NCBI GenBank assembly: GCA_036379955.1
Contig: DASVFR010000044.1
Span: 10,528-74,527 of the forward strand
Direction of reading: 5' to 3'
Length of the DNA: 64,000 nucleotides
From: VRUE01 sp036379955
Lineage (GTDB): Bacteria > Actinomycetota > Thermoleophilia > Solirubrobacterales > 70-9
Within the stretch, counting starts at the first letter, position 1, and each line of letters begins with the position of its first letter. The translations under genes and the position numbers were made by a program. The notes under the pieces were generated by a model, which was not told the origin of the DNA, searched no databases, and worked only from the letters and a program-made list of their open reading frames with translations. Positions 16,871 to 25,276 of this stretch are shown here, piece by piece.

Positions 16871-18562
16871 ATGGAAATCGATCGCCAGGAGAGCGGCGCC
16901 CTGATCGTCAGGGAGCACAAGGGCGTGCCCTTCTACGAAGCGAAGTGGCGCGACGCGACGAGGCGGCAGCGAAAGCGACGGCTCGGCCGGGCCTGGCTCG
17001 TGCCGGACTCGAACGGTGGCTGGAGGAAGCGACGCGGTCGCGTTCGCGACGGCTTCCTCGACGAGCGCCGCGCGTATCGAGAGATGGCCGGGGTGATCGC
17101 CGAAGTCGAAGCCGAACAGCAGATCGCCCCGCGAAAGCGGGACGCGCGCTTCGAGGATGCCGTCGGGCTCTGGATGGAGCACCTCGAGTTCGAGAAGCGA
17201 GCGAAGCCCTCCACCCTCGATCGCCACAGAAACCTGCTCGCCAAACCAAGGCATGACATCGACGAACAGCGAGGGGCCCGGATCATGCGCGAGTTCGAGG
17301 GGCGCAAGCTCAGGTCGATCACCGCCGAAGACGTGCGCCGTTTCTTGGCTCGGCTGGACCGGGAGGACATCAGCGCCCGCACGGTCAACATCCATCGCCA
17401 GATCCTGCACTCGATCTTCGAGCACGCGAGGCGCAAAGAGACCTTTTGCCTTCGCTACAACTCGGTGGCCGACACCGCCAAGCGACCCGAGGAGGGCGCC
17501 CGCCCGGTTGAGACCTTCGAGCCGGAGGAGATCCGCGCCGTGGCCGACGCCGCCAGAACGGGCCTTCATCGCGGACGTGGCGGCTACCCGCATTCGAAGT
17601 TCTCCGACGAGACCGATCGGGAGTGGGCGCGAATCAACGAGCAGGACGCAGTCCTTTTCCTCGTCGCCGCCTTCACCGGCCTCCGACTCGGCGAGCTGCT
17701 TGCGCTGCATTGGTCCGACGTCGACCTCGACCGTCGGATCCTCTCGGTCTCCCGATCGATGTCCGCTGGCGAGGAGTCGAGCACCAAGTCAAGGCGAGCG
17801 CGCTCAGTGCCCCTCGCCGATCAGGCCGCCGCCGAGATCCAAGCACTGCAGGAACAGCAGTCGTTTACCGGCCGGAACGACTACGTCTTCTGCCGCCCAG
17901 ACGGAGGCCCGCCCGACCGCTCCGCCGTCCGCACCCGGTTCGTCCGCGCCCAGAAAGCGGCCGGAATCCGTGTGCGCCGCTTCCACGACCTGCGCCACAG
18001 CTTTGGCAGCCTGGCAATCCAGCAGTTCGACCTCGTAGCGGTCAAGGACATGATGGGCCACTCGAAACTGACCACGACCGAGCGCTACCTGCACTCGAAG
18101 CCCCGTCCGGACGACGTCGCGAAAGTTGACGGGCATCTTCGCCTAGCCGCAGCGTCCTGTCTGCACGCATTACGCCGCCCGCTGCGACAGGATGACCCGA
18201 TGCCCGAGCACCCGCCGGCAATCAAACGACTCGACTCCCTGCTTGGGGCAGTGACGATCGCCCACGAGATCATCTTCGAGACGCGCCGCGAGCTGATCGC
18301 GGCCGGTCTAGGCAATCCCGAGCAGGCTCGGCTCCTTGCGGAGTCGGCGCAGATCGTGACGGTCGAGCTGCCCCGCCAATCGGCAACCGCTCGTCAGCTC
18401 TCTGTCAGGTGGCGAGAGCAAAGCCTGCTCGACAGCATGGGAGCTGAGGAGGTGCTCGCCGAACTAGAGTCCGAGCTGAAGCGCATCGAGCCCAAGATCG
18501 ATTCCCTGCTTGACCGGCAGCGAGAAATCGCAGCTCTACTGCGCTCCATGCACAAGCCGTAG
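16871..18562 (+). CDS. Tyrosine recombinase / integrase
   Basis: 563 residues, long for the family (usually 350-450). The catalytic domain shows the box I arginine (FTGLRLGELLALHW), the box II HxxR (RRFHDLRHSFGSLA) and a C-terminal MGHSKLTTTERYLH with the tyrosine nucleophile. An N-terminal SAM-like core-binding domain spans about 90-210. About 130 residues follow the normal end, including a helical segment from an internal Met near 18200 (MPEHPPAIKRLDSLLG) and a coiled coil at the C-terminus. This may be a fused or read-through second gene. A strong AAGGAGG lies 6 nt before the ATG. Confidence 0.93.
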   Translation: MEIDRQESGALIVREHKGVPFYEAKWRDATRRQRKRRLGRAWLVPDSNGGWRKRRGRVRDGFLDERRAYREMAGVIAEVEAEQQIAPRKRDARFEDAVGLWMEHLEFEKRAKPSTLDRHRNLLAKPRHDIDEQRGARIMREFEGRKLRSITAEDVRRFLARLDREDISARTVNIHRQILHSIFEHARRKETFCLRYNSVADTAKRPEEGARPVETFEPEEIRAVADAARTGLHRGRGGYPHSKFSDETDREWARINEQDAVLFLVAAFTGLRLGELLALHWSDVDLDRRILSVSRSMSAGEESSTKSRRARSVPLADQAAAEIQALQEQQSFTGRNDYVFCRPDGGPPDRSAVRTRFVRAQKAAGIRVRRFHDLRHSFGSLAIQQFDLVAVKDMMGHSKLTTTERYLHSKPRPDDVAKVDGHLRLAAASCLHALRRPLRQDDPMPEHPPAIKRLDSLLGAVTIAHEIIFETRRELIAAGLGNPEQARLLAESAQIVTVELPRQSATARQLSVRWREQSLLDSMGAEEVLAELESELKRIEPKIDSLLDRQREIAALLRSMHKP

Positions 18563-18564
18563 AA

Positions 18565-18792
18565 CTACGCCGAAGCGAGACGAGCAGCGGCCGCCTGCTC
18601 GTAACGATCGGCCAAAGCGAGGGCCGCATCGCGATACCCATTGATGTCGGTCTGCGCCGCCTGCGCTCGAAGCTCGTCGGCGCGTGCGGAAAGCTCCCTC
18701 GCAGGCTGGGTGGTCTGCTCCAGCCGCTCTTCCATCGACTCCAGCACCCAGCGGTGCTTGTCGGGAATGTCGGGCCAAGGATGAACTGCCAT
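18565..18792 (-). CDS. Small helical protein, unknown function
   Basis: 75 residues from the ATG at 18792 (MAVHPWPDIPDKHRWVLESM). The rest is amphipathic helix rich in Glu, Ala and Gln. It is convergent with the integrase gene, with only a 2 nt gap between stops. No family recognised. The longer open frame to 18945 has no plausible start signal and a composition unlike the remainder. A directionality factor is conceivable from position alone, but there is no helix-turn-helix to support it. Confidence 0.5.
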   Translation of the reverse strand: MAVHPWPDIPDKHRWVLESMEERLEQTTQPARELSARADELRAQAAQTDINGYRDAALALADRYEQAAAARLASA

Positions 18793-19001
18793 CCAGAGAA
18801 GTGTAGCCACAGGGAACCTGGCCTTAAGGATGCCTCCGCGGCAAGCACCAGCAGCTGTCGATTCAGGGGACGGGGGCTCAGCCTGCCTGGTGACTCGGCG
18901 ATGTTTGGCTGAAGGCTGCACCGAGACCGGGTCTCGTCGACCCACGCAACCGTACGTCCGGACGTGTCCTGTAGAACTCCGCGCGTTGGAGCGAATGCTG
19001 A

Positions 19002-19054
19002 GGCGGCCCGCCTGAATTCGGACTAGTCACCCGAATGGCGGGCCGCCGCCTTTT
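19002..19054 (+). terminator. Stem-loop terminator before the cargo operon
   Basis: A perfect 11 bp stem GGCGGCCCGCC (19002-19012) with 19037-19047 continues inward with ATTCGG/CCGAAT, and GCCTTTTA follows. It would isolate the cargo operon from upstream transcription. The rest of the 350 nt gap 18793-19142 holds only this and the inverted repeat at 19083. Confidence 0.65.
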
Positions 19055-19082
19055 ACGTCCACTGACGGTGGTTCCATAGAGG

Positions 19083-19103
19083 TCTGAGCCTGACTAGCTC
19101 AGA
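19083..19103. promoter_or_regulatory. Inverted repeat in the promoter region of the CBASS-like operon
   Basis: Perfect 7 bp arms TCTGAGC (19083-19089) and GCTCAGA (19097-19103) are spaced by 7 nt. The site is 40 nt upstream of the nucleotidyltransferase start, with AAAGGA as the ribosome site just before the ATG at 19143. It is a plausible operator, but the regulator is not encoded nearby. Confidence 0.45.
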
Positions 19104-19142
19104 TATTCGCATTCGCTCTAACCATGAAAGGACGTAACCAGA

Positions 19143-20240
19143 ATGGACTCAGTCGCTGAGCGGCCGTCGGGCTCAAAGGCACCGGCCGAGACTGTGATCG
19201 AGGAGATCCTCGACGAGATTGCTGTACCCAAGGACGTACTCCGGGAGGCGAAAAACCGCCGCAACCTGGTTCTGGACATCGCCGGCAAGCACCCAGCAGG
19301 AAGAAAAGGATTCCCGTCTGGATCGGTCGCGCATGGCACCGAGAACAAGCCTCTCGAGGACGCAGACTGCGGCGAGATGATCGATCGCCAATTCGAGGAG
19401 TTTCGAGCGTACGGCCCTGACGCACCTAGCGTCGGCAAAGGGCCGAGCGCCTTCGTCGAGTCCTTCCGCATTTTCATCGAGAGCCAGGTCCGACGGACAT
19501 ACCCGAACGCGACGGCAACGACGCTGGGTCAGAAGCGCTCGATCAAGATCGAGTTCAACGAGCCCGTTGACTTCGACGAGTGGGGCGAGGTTGACCCCTA
19601 CGTTGACTTCATCGTTGGCCTAAGCATGGCCGAGCGCTCGGGGATCTGGATCCCGAATCTCGAGACCGATTCGTGGGACCCAGGTGATCCCATGCTCCAC
19701 ACGTACTTGATGACCGAGAAGGATCCACCAGATCTCAGGATCTTCCGGGCCCGGATCCTTCGCCTCGCGAAGCGCGCTGTCAAGCGCGACGCCGCGAGTG
19801 GCGGGATCGCGGTGATGTGTTCGTGGAATCTCAGTGCCCTCGCGCTTGAGTTCTTCGACGAGGCCACGAGCCTGAGCGTCGGTCTTGAGGGCTTCTTCAC
19901 CTACGCGTCAGAGCAGATTGCCGCGCACCTCACCGAGGATCCCTCGGACGCCATTACGGACCCGATCAGGCTTCCGCAAGGGGTCACGCAGGAGCGGGCC
20001 TCGGCTCGCCTTGCCGAAATGGCTGCCGCAGTTGCGAGGGCAAATCAGGCATACAGCCCCCAAGCTGCACGGAACGAGCTCGAGGCAATCTTCGGCCAAG
20101 AGATCAAGGAGATCAACGAGCGAGCCGCCAGTCGGATGAAGCGCGCCTTGGGACGCGAGGACGCCACGGGCGTGGCCGCTGGGATCGGATCTGCCTATCC
20201 ACAGACGGGAAGCTCTTGGTGTGATGGGAACGTCCACTGA
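19143..20240 (+). CDS. CD-NTase-like nucleotidyltransferase (CBASS-type)
   Basis: 365 residues. The polymerase-beta-type active site is visible: GS at 60-61 in FPSGSVAHGTENKP, the DxD pair at 73 and 75 (LEDADCG), and a third carboxylate at Asp155 in VDPYVDFIVGL. The central conserved stretch GIWIPNLETDSWDPGDPMLHT and a helical C-terminal domain follow. In CBASS defence, such enzymes make cyclic nucleotide signals upon phage infection; that function is inferred here from the fold, the next two genes and the island context. A stand-alone nucleotidyltransferase of another class is the alternative. Overlaps the next gene by 17 nt. Confidence 0.7.
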   Translation: MDSVAERPSGSKAPAETVIEEILDEIAVPKDVLREAKNRRNLVLDIAGKHPAGRKGFPSGSVAHGTENKPLEDADCGEMIDRQFEEFRAYGPDAPSVGKGPSAFVESFRIFIESQVRRTYPNATATTLGQKRSIKIEFNEPVDFDEWGEVDPYVDFIVGLSMAERSGIWIPNLETDSWDPGDPMLHTYLMTEKDPPDLRIFRARILRLAKRAVKRDAASGGIAVMCSWNLSALALEFFDEATSLSVGLEGFFTYASEQIAAHLTEDPSDAITDPIRLPQGVTQERASARLAEMAAAVARANQAYSPQAARNELEAIFGQEIKEINERAASRMKRALGREDATGVAAGIGSAYPQTGSSWCDGNVH

Positions 20241-20700
20241 CGATCCCGAGAAGATGCGAGCCCGCTTCGAACTCCAAGCCCTCGAAGCGGGCTTGGAGTT
20301 CGTGCGGCGCGAGCGTGGTTTCCGCGAATACCGATACGACTTCACGGTCGACGTTGTCGGCTCGCACGAGATGCGAAAGATTCAGGTCTATTGGTCCCCG
20401 AGCCAGCCTGACGATCCCATCACTCGGATGTCCGGAATTGCGTGCCGGCGCCATCGCAATCGATCATCCGGTCCGGTCCGGGACCTTTCGCTTTGCCTCT
20501 GGTACCCGTCCGACCTACCGAAAGACAGATGGACGCTCGATGGCGGCCTACGGCAGCTGAGGGATCTCGCTGCAACTCACGCTTTCTGTGAGTCACGGTG
20601 TCGACTCGGCGAGCCATGGCATAAGCGTGAGGCGCCCGAGCCTCATTCGCGCCCGGAAGGCTGCAAGGCGTGCCCGGAGAACTGGCGGTCATGCCCGTAG
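20224..20700 (+). CDS. E2-like (CBASS type II-short-like) protein
   Basis: 158 residues. The middle has the pattern RHRNRSS...LSLCLWYPSDLPKDRW. A Trp/His-rich helical part (LRQLRDLAATHAFCE, GEPWHKREAPEPH) and a Cys-rich tail (CKACPENW) follow. The LCLWYP...W...H...E...GxW order resembles the short ubiquitin-E2-like proteins found with CD-NTases, which prime the cyclase. The candidate catalytic Cys is not certain: the Cys of LSLCLW, or those in FCESRC. I recognise this by pattern only. Start by ATG at 20224, with a GTG one codon before. Confidence 0.5.
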   Translation: MGTSTDDPEKMRARFELQALEAGLEFVRRERGFREYRYDFTVDVVGSHEMRKIQVYWSPSQPDDPITRMSGIACRRHRNRSSGPVRDLSLCLWYPSDLPKDRWTLDGGLRQLRDLAATHAFCESRCRLGEPWHKREAPEPHSRPEGCKACPENWRSCP

Positions 20701-21251
20701 CGGAGGTCAATGTTGATCTCGACTCCTTGAGTGTGGTCATATCGCTGGTTGCCGCGCTCATCGGGCTCTCTGGCGTTCTGTGGACGCTCTGGGTGAACGG
20801 AGACCGAACCGAGCGCCAGCGGCGGCGGGAGCTTCGTGCTCGCGCTTTGGAAGCGGTTCTGGCTTACCGTGAGATGCCCTTCATGATTCGTCGGCGCCGA
20901 AATGAGGCCGAGGAGCGAAGCGCTGAGCGAGTCCGTTTGTCAATGCACTTTTCTGGAGTCCAAACCGAGTTGGCGACCTGTGAGAACTTGCTGGTTGCCG
21001 ACGGGCCCAGTTGGCTCGCGCAGGAGTACCAGGAGTTGGTTTCGATCGCTCGGGCCACCGCCGGTCGCGAGGCCCATGAGGCCTGGAAGGTAGATCCGAT
21101 CGCAGAAGACTCCGAAATGAACATGCCGGATCTGTTTGCCCGCCTCAAGCCCCTTAATGATGGCGTGGATCGTTTTCGAGAACACATCAGCTGGGCGGGC
21201 AAGACGCGGCGAGCGAGGGCGTTCGTCTGGCACAAACCGTCCCGGAAGTAA
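20691..21251 (+). CDS. Membrane-anchored helical protein, candidate CBASS effector
   Basis: 186 residues from the ATG at 20691. One N-terminal membrane helix (VVISLVAALIGLSGVLWTLW, about residues 13-33) is followed by a basic stop-transfer segment (RTERQRRRELRAR) and ~140 residues of mostly helical cytosolic sequence. No enzyme motif is seen. In CBASS operons the third gene is usually the effector, and many kill by membrane disruption, so a pore-forming role is the natural hypothesis. It overlaps the E2-like gene by 10 nt. Confidence 0.6.
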   Translation: MPVAEVNVDLDSLSVVISLVAALIGLSGVLWTLWVNGDRTERQRRRELRARALEAVLAYREMPFMIRRRRNEAEERSAERVRLSMHFSGVQTELATCENLLVADGPSWLAQEYQELVSIARATAGREAHEAWKVDPIAEDSEMNMPDLFARLKPLNDGVDRFREHISWAGKTRRARAFVWHKPSRK

Positions 21252-21408
21252 TCGTCCCCCGCTGCCATCCGGCGACAGTCTTTGCCATGGGCAACATCGA
21301 GGCAATTGATCGCAGCTGAGGCGCCTCGGCGCTTGGCGCGACTTCCGGGGTGATGTCAGCGTCACCCGGATGGAAGTCACGTCAGCACAAGTGGCGATCC
21401 TGGCAATG

Positions 21409-21428
21409 GGTACCCACCTCGGTACCCA
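21409..21428. repeat. Candidate integrase arm-type site, right
   Basis: GGTACCCACCTCGGTACCCA matches 16770-16789 at 17 of 20 positions. The 9 bp palindromic arms ATGGGTACC/GGTACCCAT (21406-21414 and 21421-21429) are perfect here. It lies 63 nt inside attR. Apart from this, the 240 nt between the effector candidate and the tRNA holds no gene. Confidence 0.5.
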
Positions 21429-21491
21429 TGAAGAGAGGAACTCCGAATGTCCCAGAACGGCCATTCCGCTCTAAAATGCGGATTGCCGAAG

Positions 21492-21565
<74 letters not shown>

Positions 21566-21600
21566 AGGGGATGGGCGACTGGCGCCCGGCGGGCATTATC

Positions 21601-22689
21601 TCAGGGTCGCTGGATTTGCAGCTTGAAGGGGGTCGGGTGGCCGCTGCGGGAACGGAGCTCGAGGCGGAGGCGGGACTGGCCGCAGACGGTGAAATCGGTG
21701 TGGCCGGGGGTTGCGCGGGGGCGGAAACCGCGCAGGAGCCTGCCGGCGCGGCTACGGAGGGCGAGTTCGTAGCCGCGCCTGTGCAGGCCGATTGGGCGCA
21801 GGGTCACCGTCCCGTCGAGCGGGGTGGGAATCGACTCGACGGCTGCGCCCTCCCCCCTGGCTGGCACGCGCCCGGACAGCAGGAGGCCGGTCCGCCCCTG
21901 CCAGGGCGAAAGGGTGTCTTCTTCGACCGCCCGCAACGAGGCGGCGGTCGGCCGCAGCGCTCCCAGGTAGCGCCAGCGCACCGCCATTTCCGGGAAGCGA
22001 AGGTGGGCGAAGGTCTCGGCGAAGGCCTCGCCGGGGTCCTCGTAGTAGTGACTGCCCTCGTCGCCGGGGAAGAGCTTGCCGAGGCGCCTGCCCTGGCAGA
22101 CGCCCTCGACGCTCGCCCAGCGCTCGGTCCCCCAGTCGATCGCGCTGGCGAACGGCGAGGGCAGGTCGCGATGCTGAGCGACGTGATGCCCGTACTCGTG
22201 GGCGAGGACGTAGTCGCGGGTGGCGCCGTCGCGATCGGTTTCTTCGTCGCCGCTGAGGACGATCCGATCCTCGCCGCTGTAGTAGCAGGCCTCGGCGCCG
22301 TAGCCGCAGTCGAGTTCGAGCTGGAACGGAGTGTCGAGCTGCACTTCGAGCAGCCCGATCTCAAAGCCGTGCGGCAGGGTGCCGACGAAGCCGGCGATTC
22401 GCTGCGGTTCGGCCGCGGTGCAGAGTTCCGCGCAGGCGGCGGTGACTGAGACCGCGATCGTCCCTTCGCTGCCGTCGTCGACCGGGTAGCGCTGCGACGA
22501 CGCAGTAGCCGAGATCCGCGCCGCCGCAGCGCCCGGCGCGCCCCGTACGACGTCGTGCATCGGCACCGCCGGTCGCGGCGCCTCGAGCACGCCCACGGGA
22601 ACGGGGCCGCCAGCGACCGCTCCGCCGGGAGCGGCGAGGAGAAAGACAATGGCTATGCCCGCAAGCGCCCCCGCCGGGCGCCGGCTCAC
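21601..22689 (-). CDS. Secreted zinc metalloprotease-like protein
   Basis: 362 residues from a GTG at 22689, which overlaps the upstream stop in GTGA. A signal peptide (GALAGIAIVFLLAAPGGAVAG) is followed by a ~110-residue pro- or spacer region. The catalytic motif is LAHEYGHHVAQH (HExxH, near residues 170-180), with downstream acidic EDPGEAFAETFAHLRFPE as a plausible third ligand. The C-terminal ~90 residues are beta-rich. It resembles neutral-zinc-metallopeptidase-type proteins; the substrate is unknown. The frame continues upstream but there encodes antisense to the neighbour. Confidence 0.75.
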   Translation of the reverse strand: MSRRPAGALAGIAIVFLLAAPGGAVAGGPVPVGVLEAPRPAVPMHDVVRGAPGAAAARISATASSQRYPVDDGSEGTIAVSVTAACAELCTAAEPQRIAGFVGTLPHGFEIGLLEVQLDTPFQLELDCGYGAEACYYSGEDRIVLSGDEETDRDGATRDYVLAHEYGHHVAQHRDLPSPFASAIDWGTERWASVEGVCQGRRLGKLFPGDEGSHYYEDPGEAFAETFAHLRFPEMAVRWRYLGALRPTAASLRAVEEDTLSPWQGRTGLLLSGRVPARGEGAAVESIPTPLDGTVTLRPIGLHRRGYELALRSRAGRLLRGFRPRATPGHTDFTVCGQSRLRLELRSRSGHPTPFKLQIQRP

Positions 22690-23966
22690 GGGGCGGGACC
22701 GGGGTGTATCTCGTAGGCGTGGGCCGGAAGCGAGGCCGAGAGGGGACGGCTGGCCGGCACCGGGCGAGAGCTGCGCGCGGCCCCGCGGCGGCGCGTCCTC
22801 GCCCGGCGCGCCGACCAACGTGGCCGCACCGGCGTAGTTTCGAGCAGGGCCGGCCAGGTGTCCGTCCCGACCGTGCCGTCGATCGGCAGGCCCCGCGAGA
22901 GCTGGAAGGAGCGCACCGCGGCTGCGGTGCGCGGGCCGAAGAACCCGGTGACCGGCAGGCTCGCGCCAGCCCCGACCAGATGCTGCTGGGCCCAGACGAC
23001 GAGGTCGCCGCGGCTGCCGCGCCGTAGCAGCGGCTGGCTCGCGATCGGGCGATAGCCGCCGATCGGCCCGGAAGTGCTCGCGCCCAACGCGGCCCAGCCG
23101 CTCTGGCTCGTCTCCTGCCAGTCCCACCAGCTGGGCGGCCGCCCACCGTAGCTGTCGGCGTAGCGGCGGAAGCCGATCAGCTCGCCCCGGCTCGGGCCCA
23201 TGTACGTCTGGCCGAGCGGGTAGATCGGGTGGCCCCAAAGCCGGTTGAAGAGATAGGTGTGCTCGTAGACCGCGCGCACCGAGGTGCCGATCGCCCTCCA
23301 GTACATCTGCGGTTGGTCGACGGTGGCGCCGCCGGGGCCGAAGAAGACCGAGTAGGGAAAAGCCGGGTGGTAGTCGACGTAGGGGAAGCCGGCGAGCGCG
23401 AGCGGGAAGGCGGCGCCGATCCGGGCGCGCAGGGCGCGGACGTAGCTATCGGCGGCGGCGTAGCGCCCCTCATAGCTCGCCTCGGCGTCGATCGTCAGAC
23501 AGTCGGCGCCGTTGCGCACGGCCGCGGCGCCGACCCTGGCCTCGGCCAGCGGCCGCTCGCCGTAGACGAACTGCCAGGCGCAGACATCGAGCCCGCCGTG
23601 GTGCAGGGCATCGACGAGACCCGGGCTGAACTGGCTCCAGTAATCGCCGCCGTCGCCGGCCTTGACGTAGAGCGTGCCGATCCCGGCGGCCCTGGCGCGG
23701 GCGACGATGGCCGGCACGCTGCCGCCCTCGGAGCGATCGACGTACCAGATCCACATGCCGGCGAGATCGAACGGGGTCGCCGCCGCCGCGCCGACTCCCG
23801 ATTCGGTTTCGCCTGCTGCCTCGGGAAGCTGCCCGGCTCCACCCGGGATCGCGCAGGCAGCGCTGGGCGTGTACGCGAGGAGCGTCATCGCAAGGAGAGT
23901 CGCCACGAGCGCCGGGCGAAACCATGGAGCCGCGGTGCGATTCGGGGGAACGGCGACTGAAAACAC
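22686..23966 (-). CDS. Exported glycoside hydrolase-like protein with peptidoglycan-binding domain
   Basis: About 426 residues from a GTG at 23966. A membrane/signal helix (ALVATLLAMTLLAYTPSAACA) comes first. The next ~240 residues resemble a TIM-barrel of the DUF1906/GH25-like kind: FDLAGMWIWYVDR, GIGTLYVKAGDGG, CLTIDAEASYEG, PLALAGFPYVDYHP. A peptidoglycan-binding type 1 domain (LLRRGSRGDLVVWAQQHL, TGFFGPRTAAAVRSFQ, DGTVGTDTWPALL) follows, then a basic tail. It probably acts on or at the cell wall. The exact start is uncertain. The downstream metalloprotease overlaps it by 4 nt. Confidence 0.7.
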   Translation of the reverse strand: MFSVAVPPNRTAAPWFRPALVATLLAMTLLAYTPSAACAIPGGAGQLPEAAGETESGVGAAAATPFDLAGMWIWYVDRSEGGSVPAIVARARAAGIGTLYVKAGDGGDYWSQFSPGLVDALHHGGLDVCAWQFVYGERPLAEARVGAAAVRNGADCLTIDAEASYEGRYAAADSYVRALRARIGAAFPLALAGFPYVDYHPAFPYSVFFGPGGATVDQPQMYWRAIGTSVRAVYEHTYLFNRLWGHPIYPLGQTYMGPSRGELIGFRRYADSYGGRPPSWWDWQETSQSGWAALGASTSGPIGGYRPIASQPLLRRGSRGDLVVWAQQHLVGAGASLPVTGFFGPRTAAAVRSFQLSRGLPIDGTVGTDTWPALLETTPVRPRWSARRARTRRRGAARSSRPVPASRPLSASLPAHAYEIHPGPAP

Positions 23967-24011
23967 GTTAGCGGGAACGATGGTGAGGGTGGCGAAAATC
24001 AACCGACGCAC

Positions 24012-25202
24012 ATGTACCGGAAATGGCCCGCCAATATCTGCCCAATCGCCTTCTCGCGCAAGCTCGCGTTCATTGCGCTCGTCGTCGTGGCCGTCGCCTT
24101 GCTGGCGCCGGCCGGGGCCGGGGCGGCACCTCCCCGGCTGCTCGCCGCCAGCCTCTCGCAGGCCGGCCGGCGCCTCGTCTTCGCCGTGCGCACCTCCCAG
24201 CCGGTCGCGCTCACGCGACTGGAGCGACGTCCCACCGCTGAGTCCCGCTTCCTCTGCCTGGATCTTCGCCGCCGGGGCGGCGAGGGCAGCCGGCGACTCT
24301 GCCTCGGCGGCAAGCCGAACGCCCACCGGCGCGCCGGCCTCGAGCTGCTCAACGCCCGCGGGCACGTGGCAGACGCGGAGACGATCCCGGTTCGCCTCGA
24401 GCGGCCCGACCCCGACGAGCTGGTCGTCTCGCTGTTGCCCGCCGACGCCGGCCTCCTCCCCCACCGCTACCGCTGGCGCGTCCTCGCCGAGCCCGGCTGC
24501 CACCGTGGACGACGCTGCGAGGAAAGTCTGCCGGCGCGGGGCGAGCGCGTCTTCCGCCTGCGTCCGGTGCGGGCGGTGGGATGCACCGGGGGCAGCGCCG
24601 GGCTCGTCACCAACGGGCCGCGCAACCGCAAGGCGGTCGCCCTCACCTTCGATGACGGGCCGAGCGATTACACGCCCGGCTTCCTCGACGTGCTGCGCCG
24701 CGAGCGCGTGCACGGCACCTTCTTCGAGATCGGTCAGGAGATCGGCGGGCGCGAGGCGACCCTGCGCCGCATCCTGCGAGAAGGCGACGAGATCGGCAAC
24801 CACACGACCCATCACACCGAATACCCCGACTACGCCAGCATCGCGCCGACCACCTCGCTGATCGAGTCCGCCACCCACTTCCGCCCCTGCCTCTTTCGCC
24901 CACCCGGCGGCGCGGTCGACTCGTCGGTCATAGCCGCCGCGGCCGCCGACGGGATGCGCACCGTCACCTGGGACGTCGATCCCGCCGACTGGACGAGCCC
25001 CGGCAGCGCCGCCGTCTACAGCCGCGTGGTCGACGCGGTTCAGCCGGGCTCGATCGTGCTCATGCACGACGGCGGCGGCGATCGCTCCGGCACCCTAGCC
25101 GCGCTGCCGCGGATCATCGACACTCTGCGCGCCCGCGGCTACCGCTTCGCCACGGTCACCGAGCTGCTCGGCGAGCGGATCCTCTACCAGCCCTACGGCT
25201 GA
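24012..25202 (+). CDS. Exported polysaccharide deacetylase (NodB domain)
   Basis: 396 residues. A signal/anchor helix (KLAFIALVVVAVALLAPAGAGA) precedes a ~170-residue beta-rich N-terminal region. The NodB deacetylase domain follows: VALTFDDGPSDYT (catalytic Asp and metal Asp), HTTHHTEYPD (two metal His), FRPPGGAVD, VTWDVDPADW and SIVLMHDGG. It removes acetyl groups from cell-wall or capsular polysaccharide outside the membrane. Divergent from the peptidoglycan-binding gene with a 45 nt gap, so shared envelope control is plausible. A GGTGCAACG palindrome follows immediately. Confidence 0.92.
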   Translation: MYRKWPANICPIAFSRKLAFIALVVVAVALLAPAGAGAAPPRLLAASLSQAGRRLVFAVRTSQPVALTRLERRPTAESRFLCLDLRRRGGEGSRRLCLGGKPNAHRRAGLELLNARGHVADAETIPVRLERPDPDELVVSLLPADAGLLPHRYRWRVLAEPGCHRGRRCEESLPARGERVFRLRPVRAVGCTGGSAGLVTNGPRNRKAVALTFDDGPSDYTPGFLDVLRRERVHGTFFEIGQEIGGREATLRRILREGDEIGNHTTHHTEYPDYASIAPTTSLIESATHFRPCLFRPPGGAVDSSVIAAAAADGMRTVTWDVDPADWTSPGSAAVYSRVVDAVQPGSIVLMHDGGGDRSGTLAALPRIIDTLRARGYRFATVTELLGERILYQPYG

Positions 25203-25205
25203 CTA

Positions 25206-25250
25206 GGTGCAACGCGTTTGACGTGCATATCACGTAGAAAACGTTGCACC
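25206..25250. repeat. Intergenic palindrome, GGTGCAACG family, copy 2
   Basis: 20 nt arms (25206-25225 and 25231-25250) match at 16 of 20 positions, with a CATAT loop. Outer blocks are the same as in copy 1 at 5111, while the inner pairs differ in a compensated way (ACGTG/CACGT here, TACAT/ATGTA there). It starts 3 nt after the deacetylase stop, so terminator function is possible, but there is no T-run. Confidence 0.85.
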
Positions 25251-25276
25251 CGACTCGGAGCAGGGATACTTCCCCC

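Noticed and set aside
23967..25067. N-terminal extension of the peptidoglycan-binding protein frame
   Set aside because: It is antisense to the polysaccharide deacetylase. The signal helix starting near 23966 marks the real beginning.
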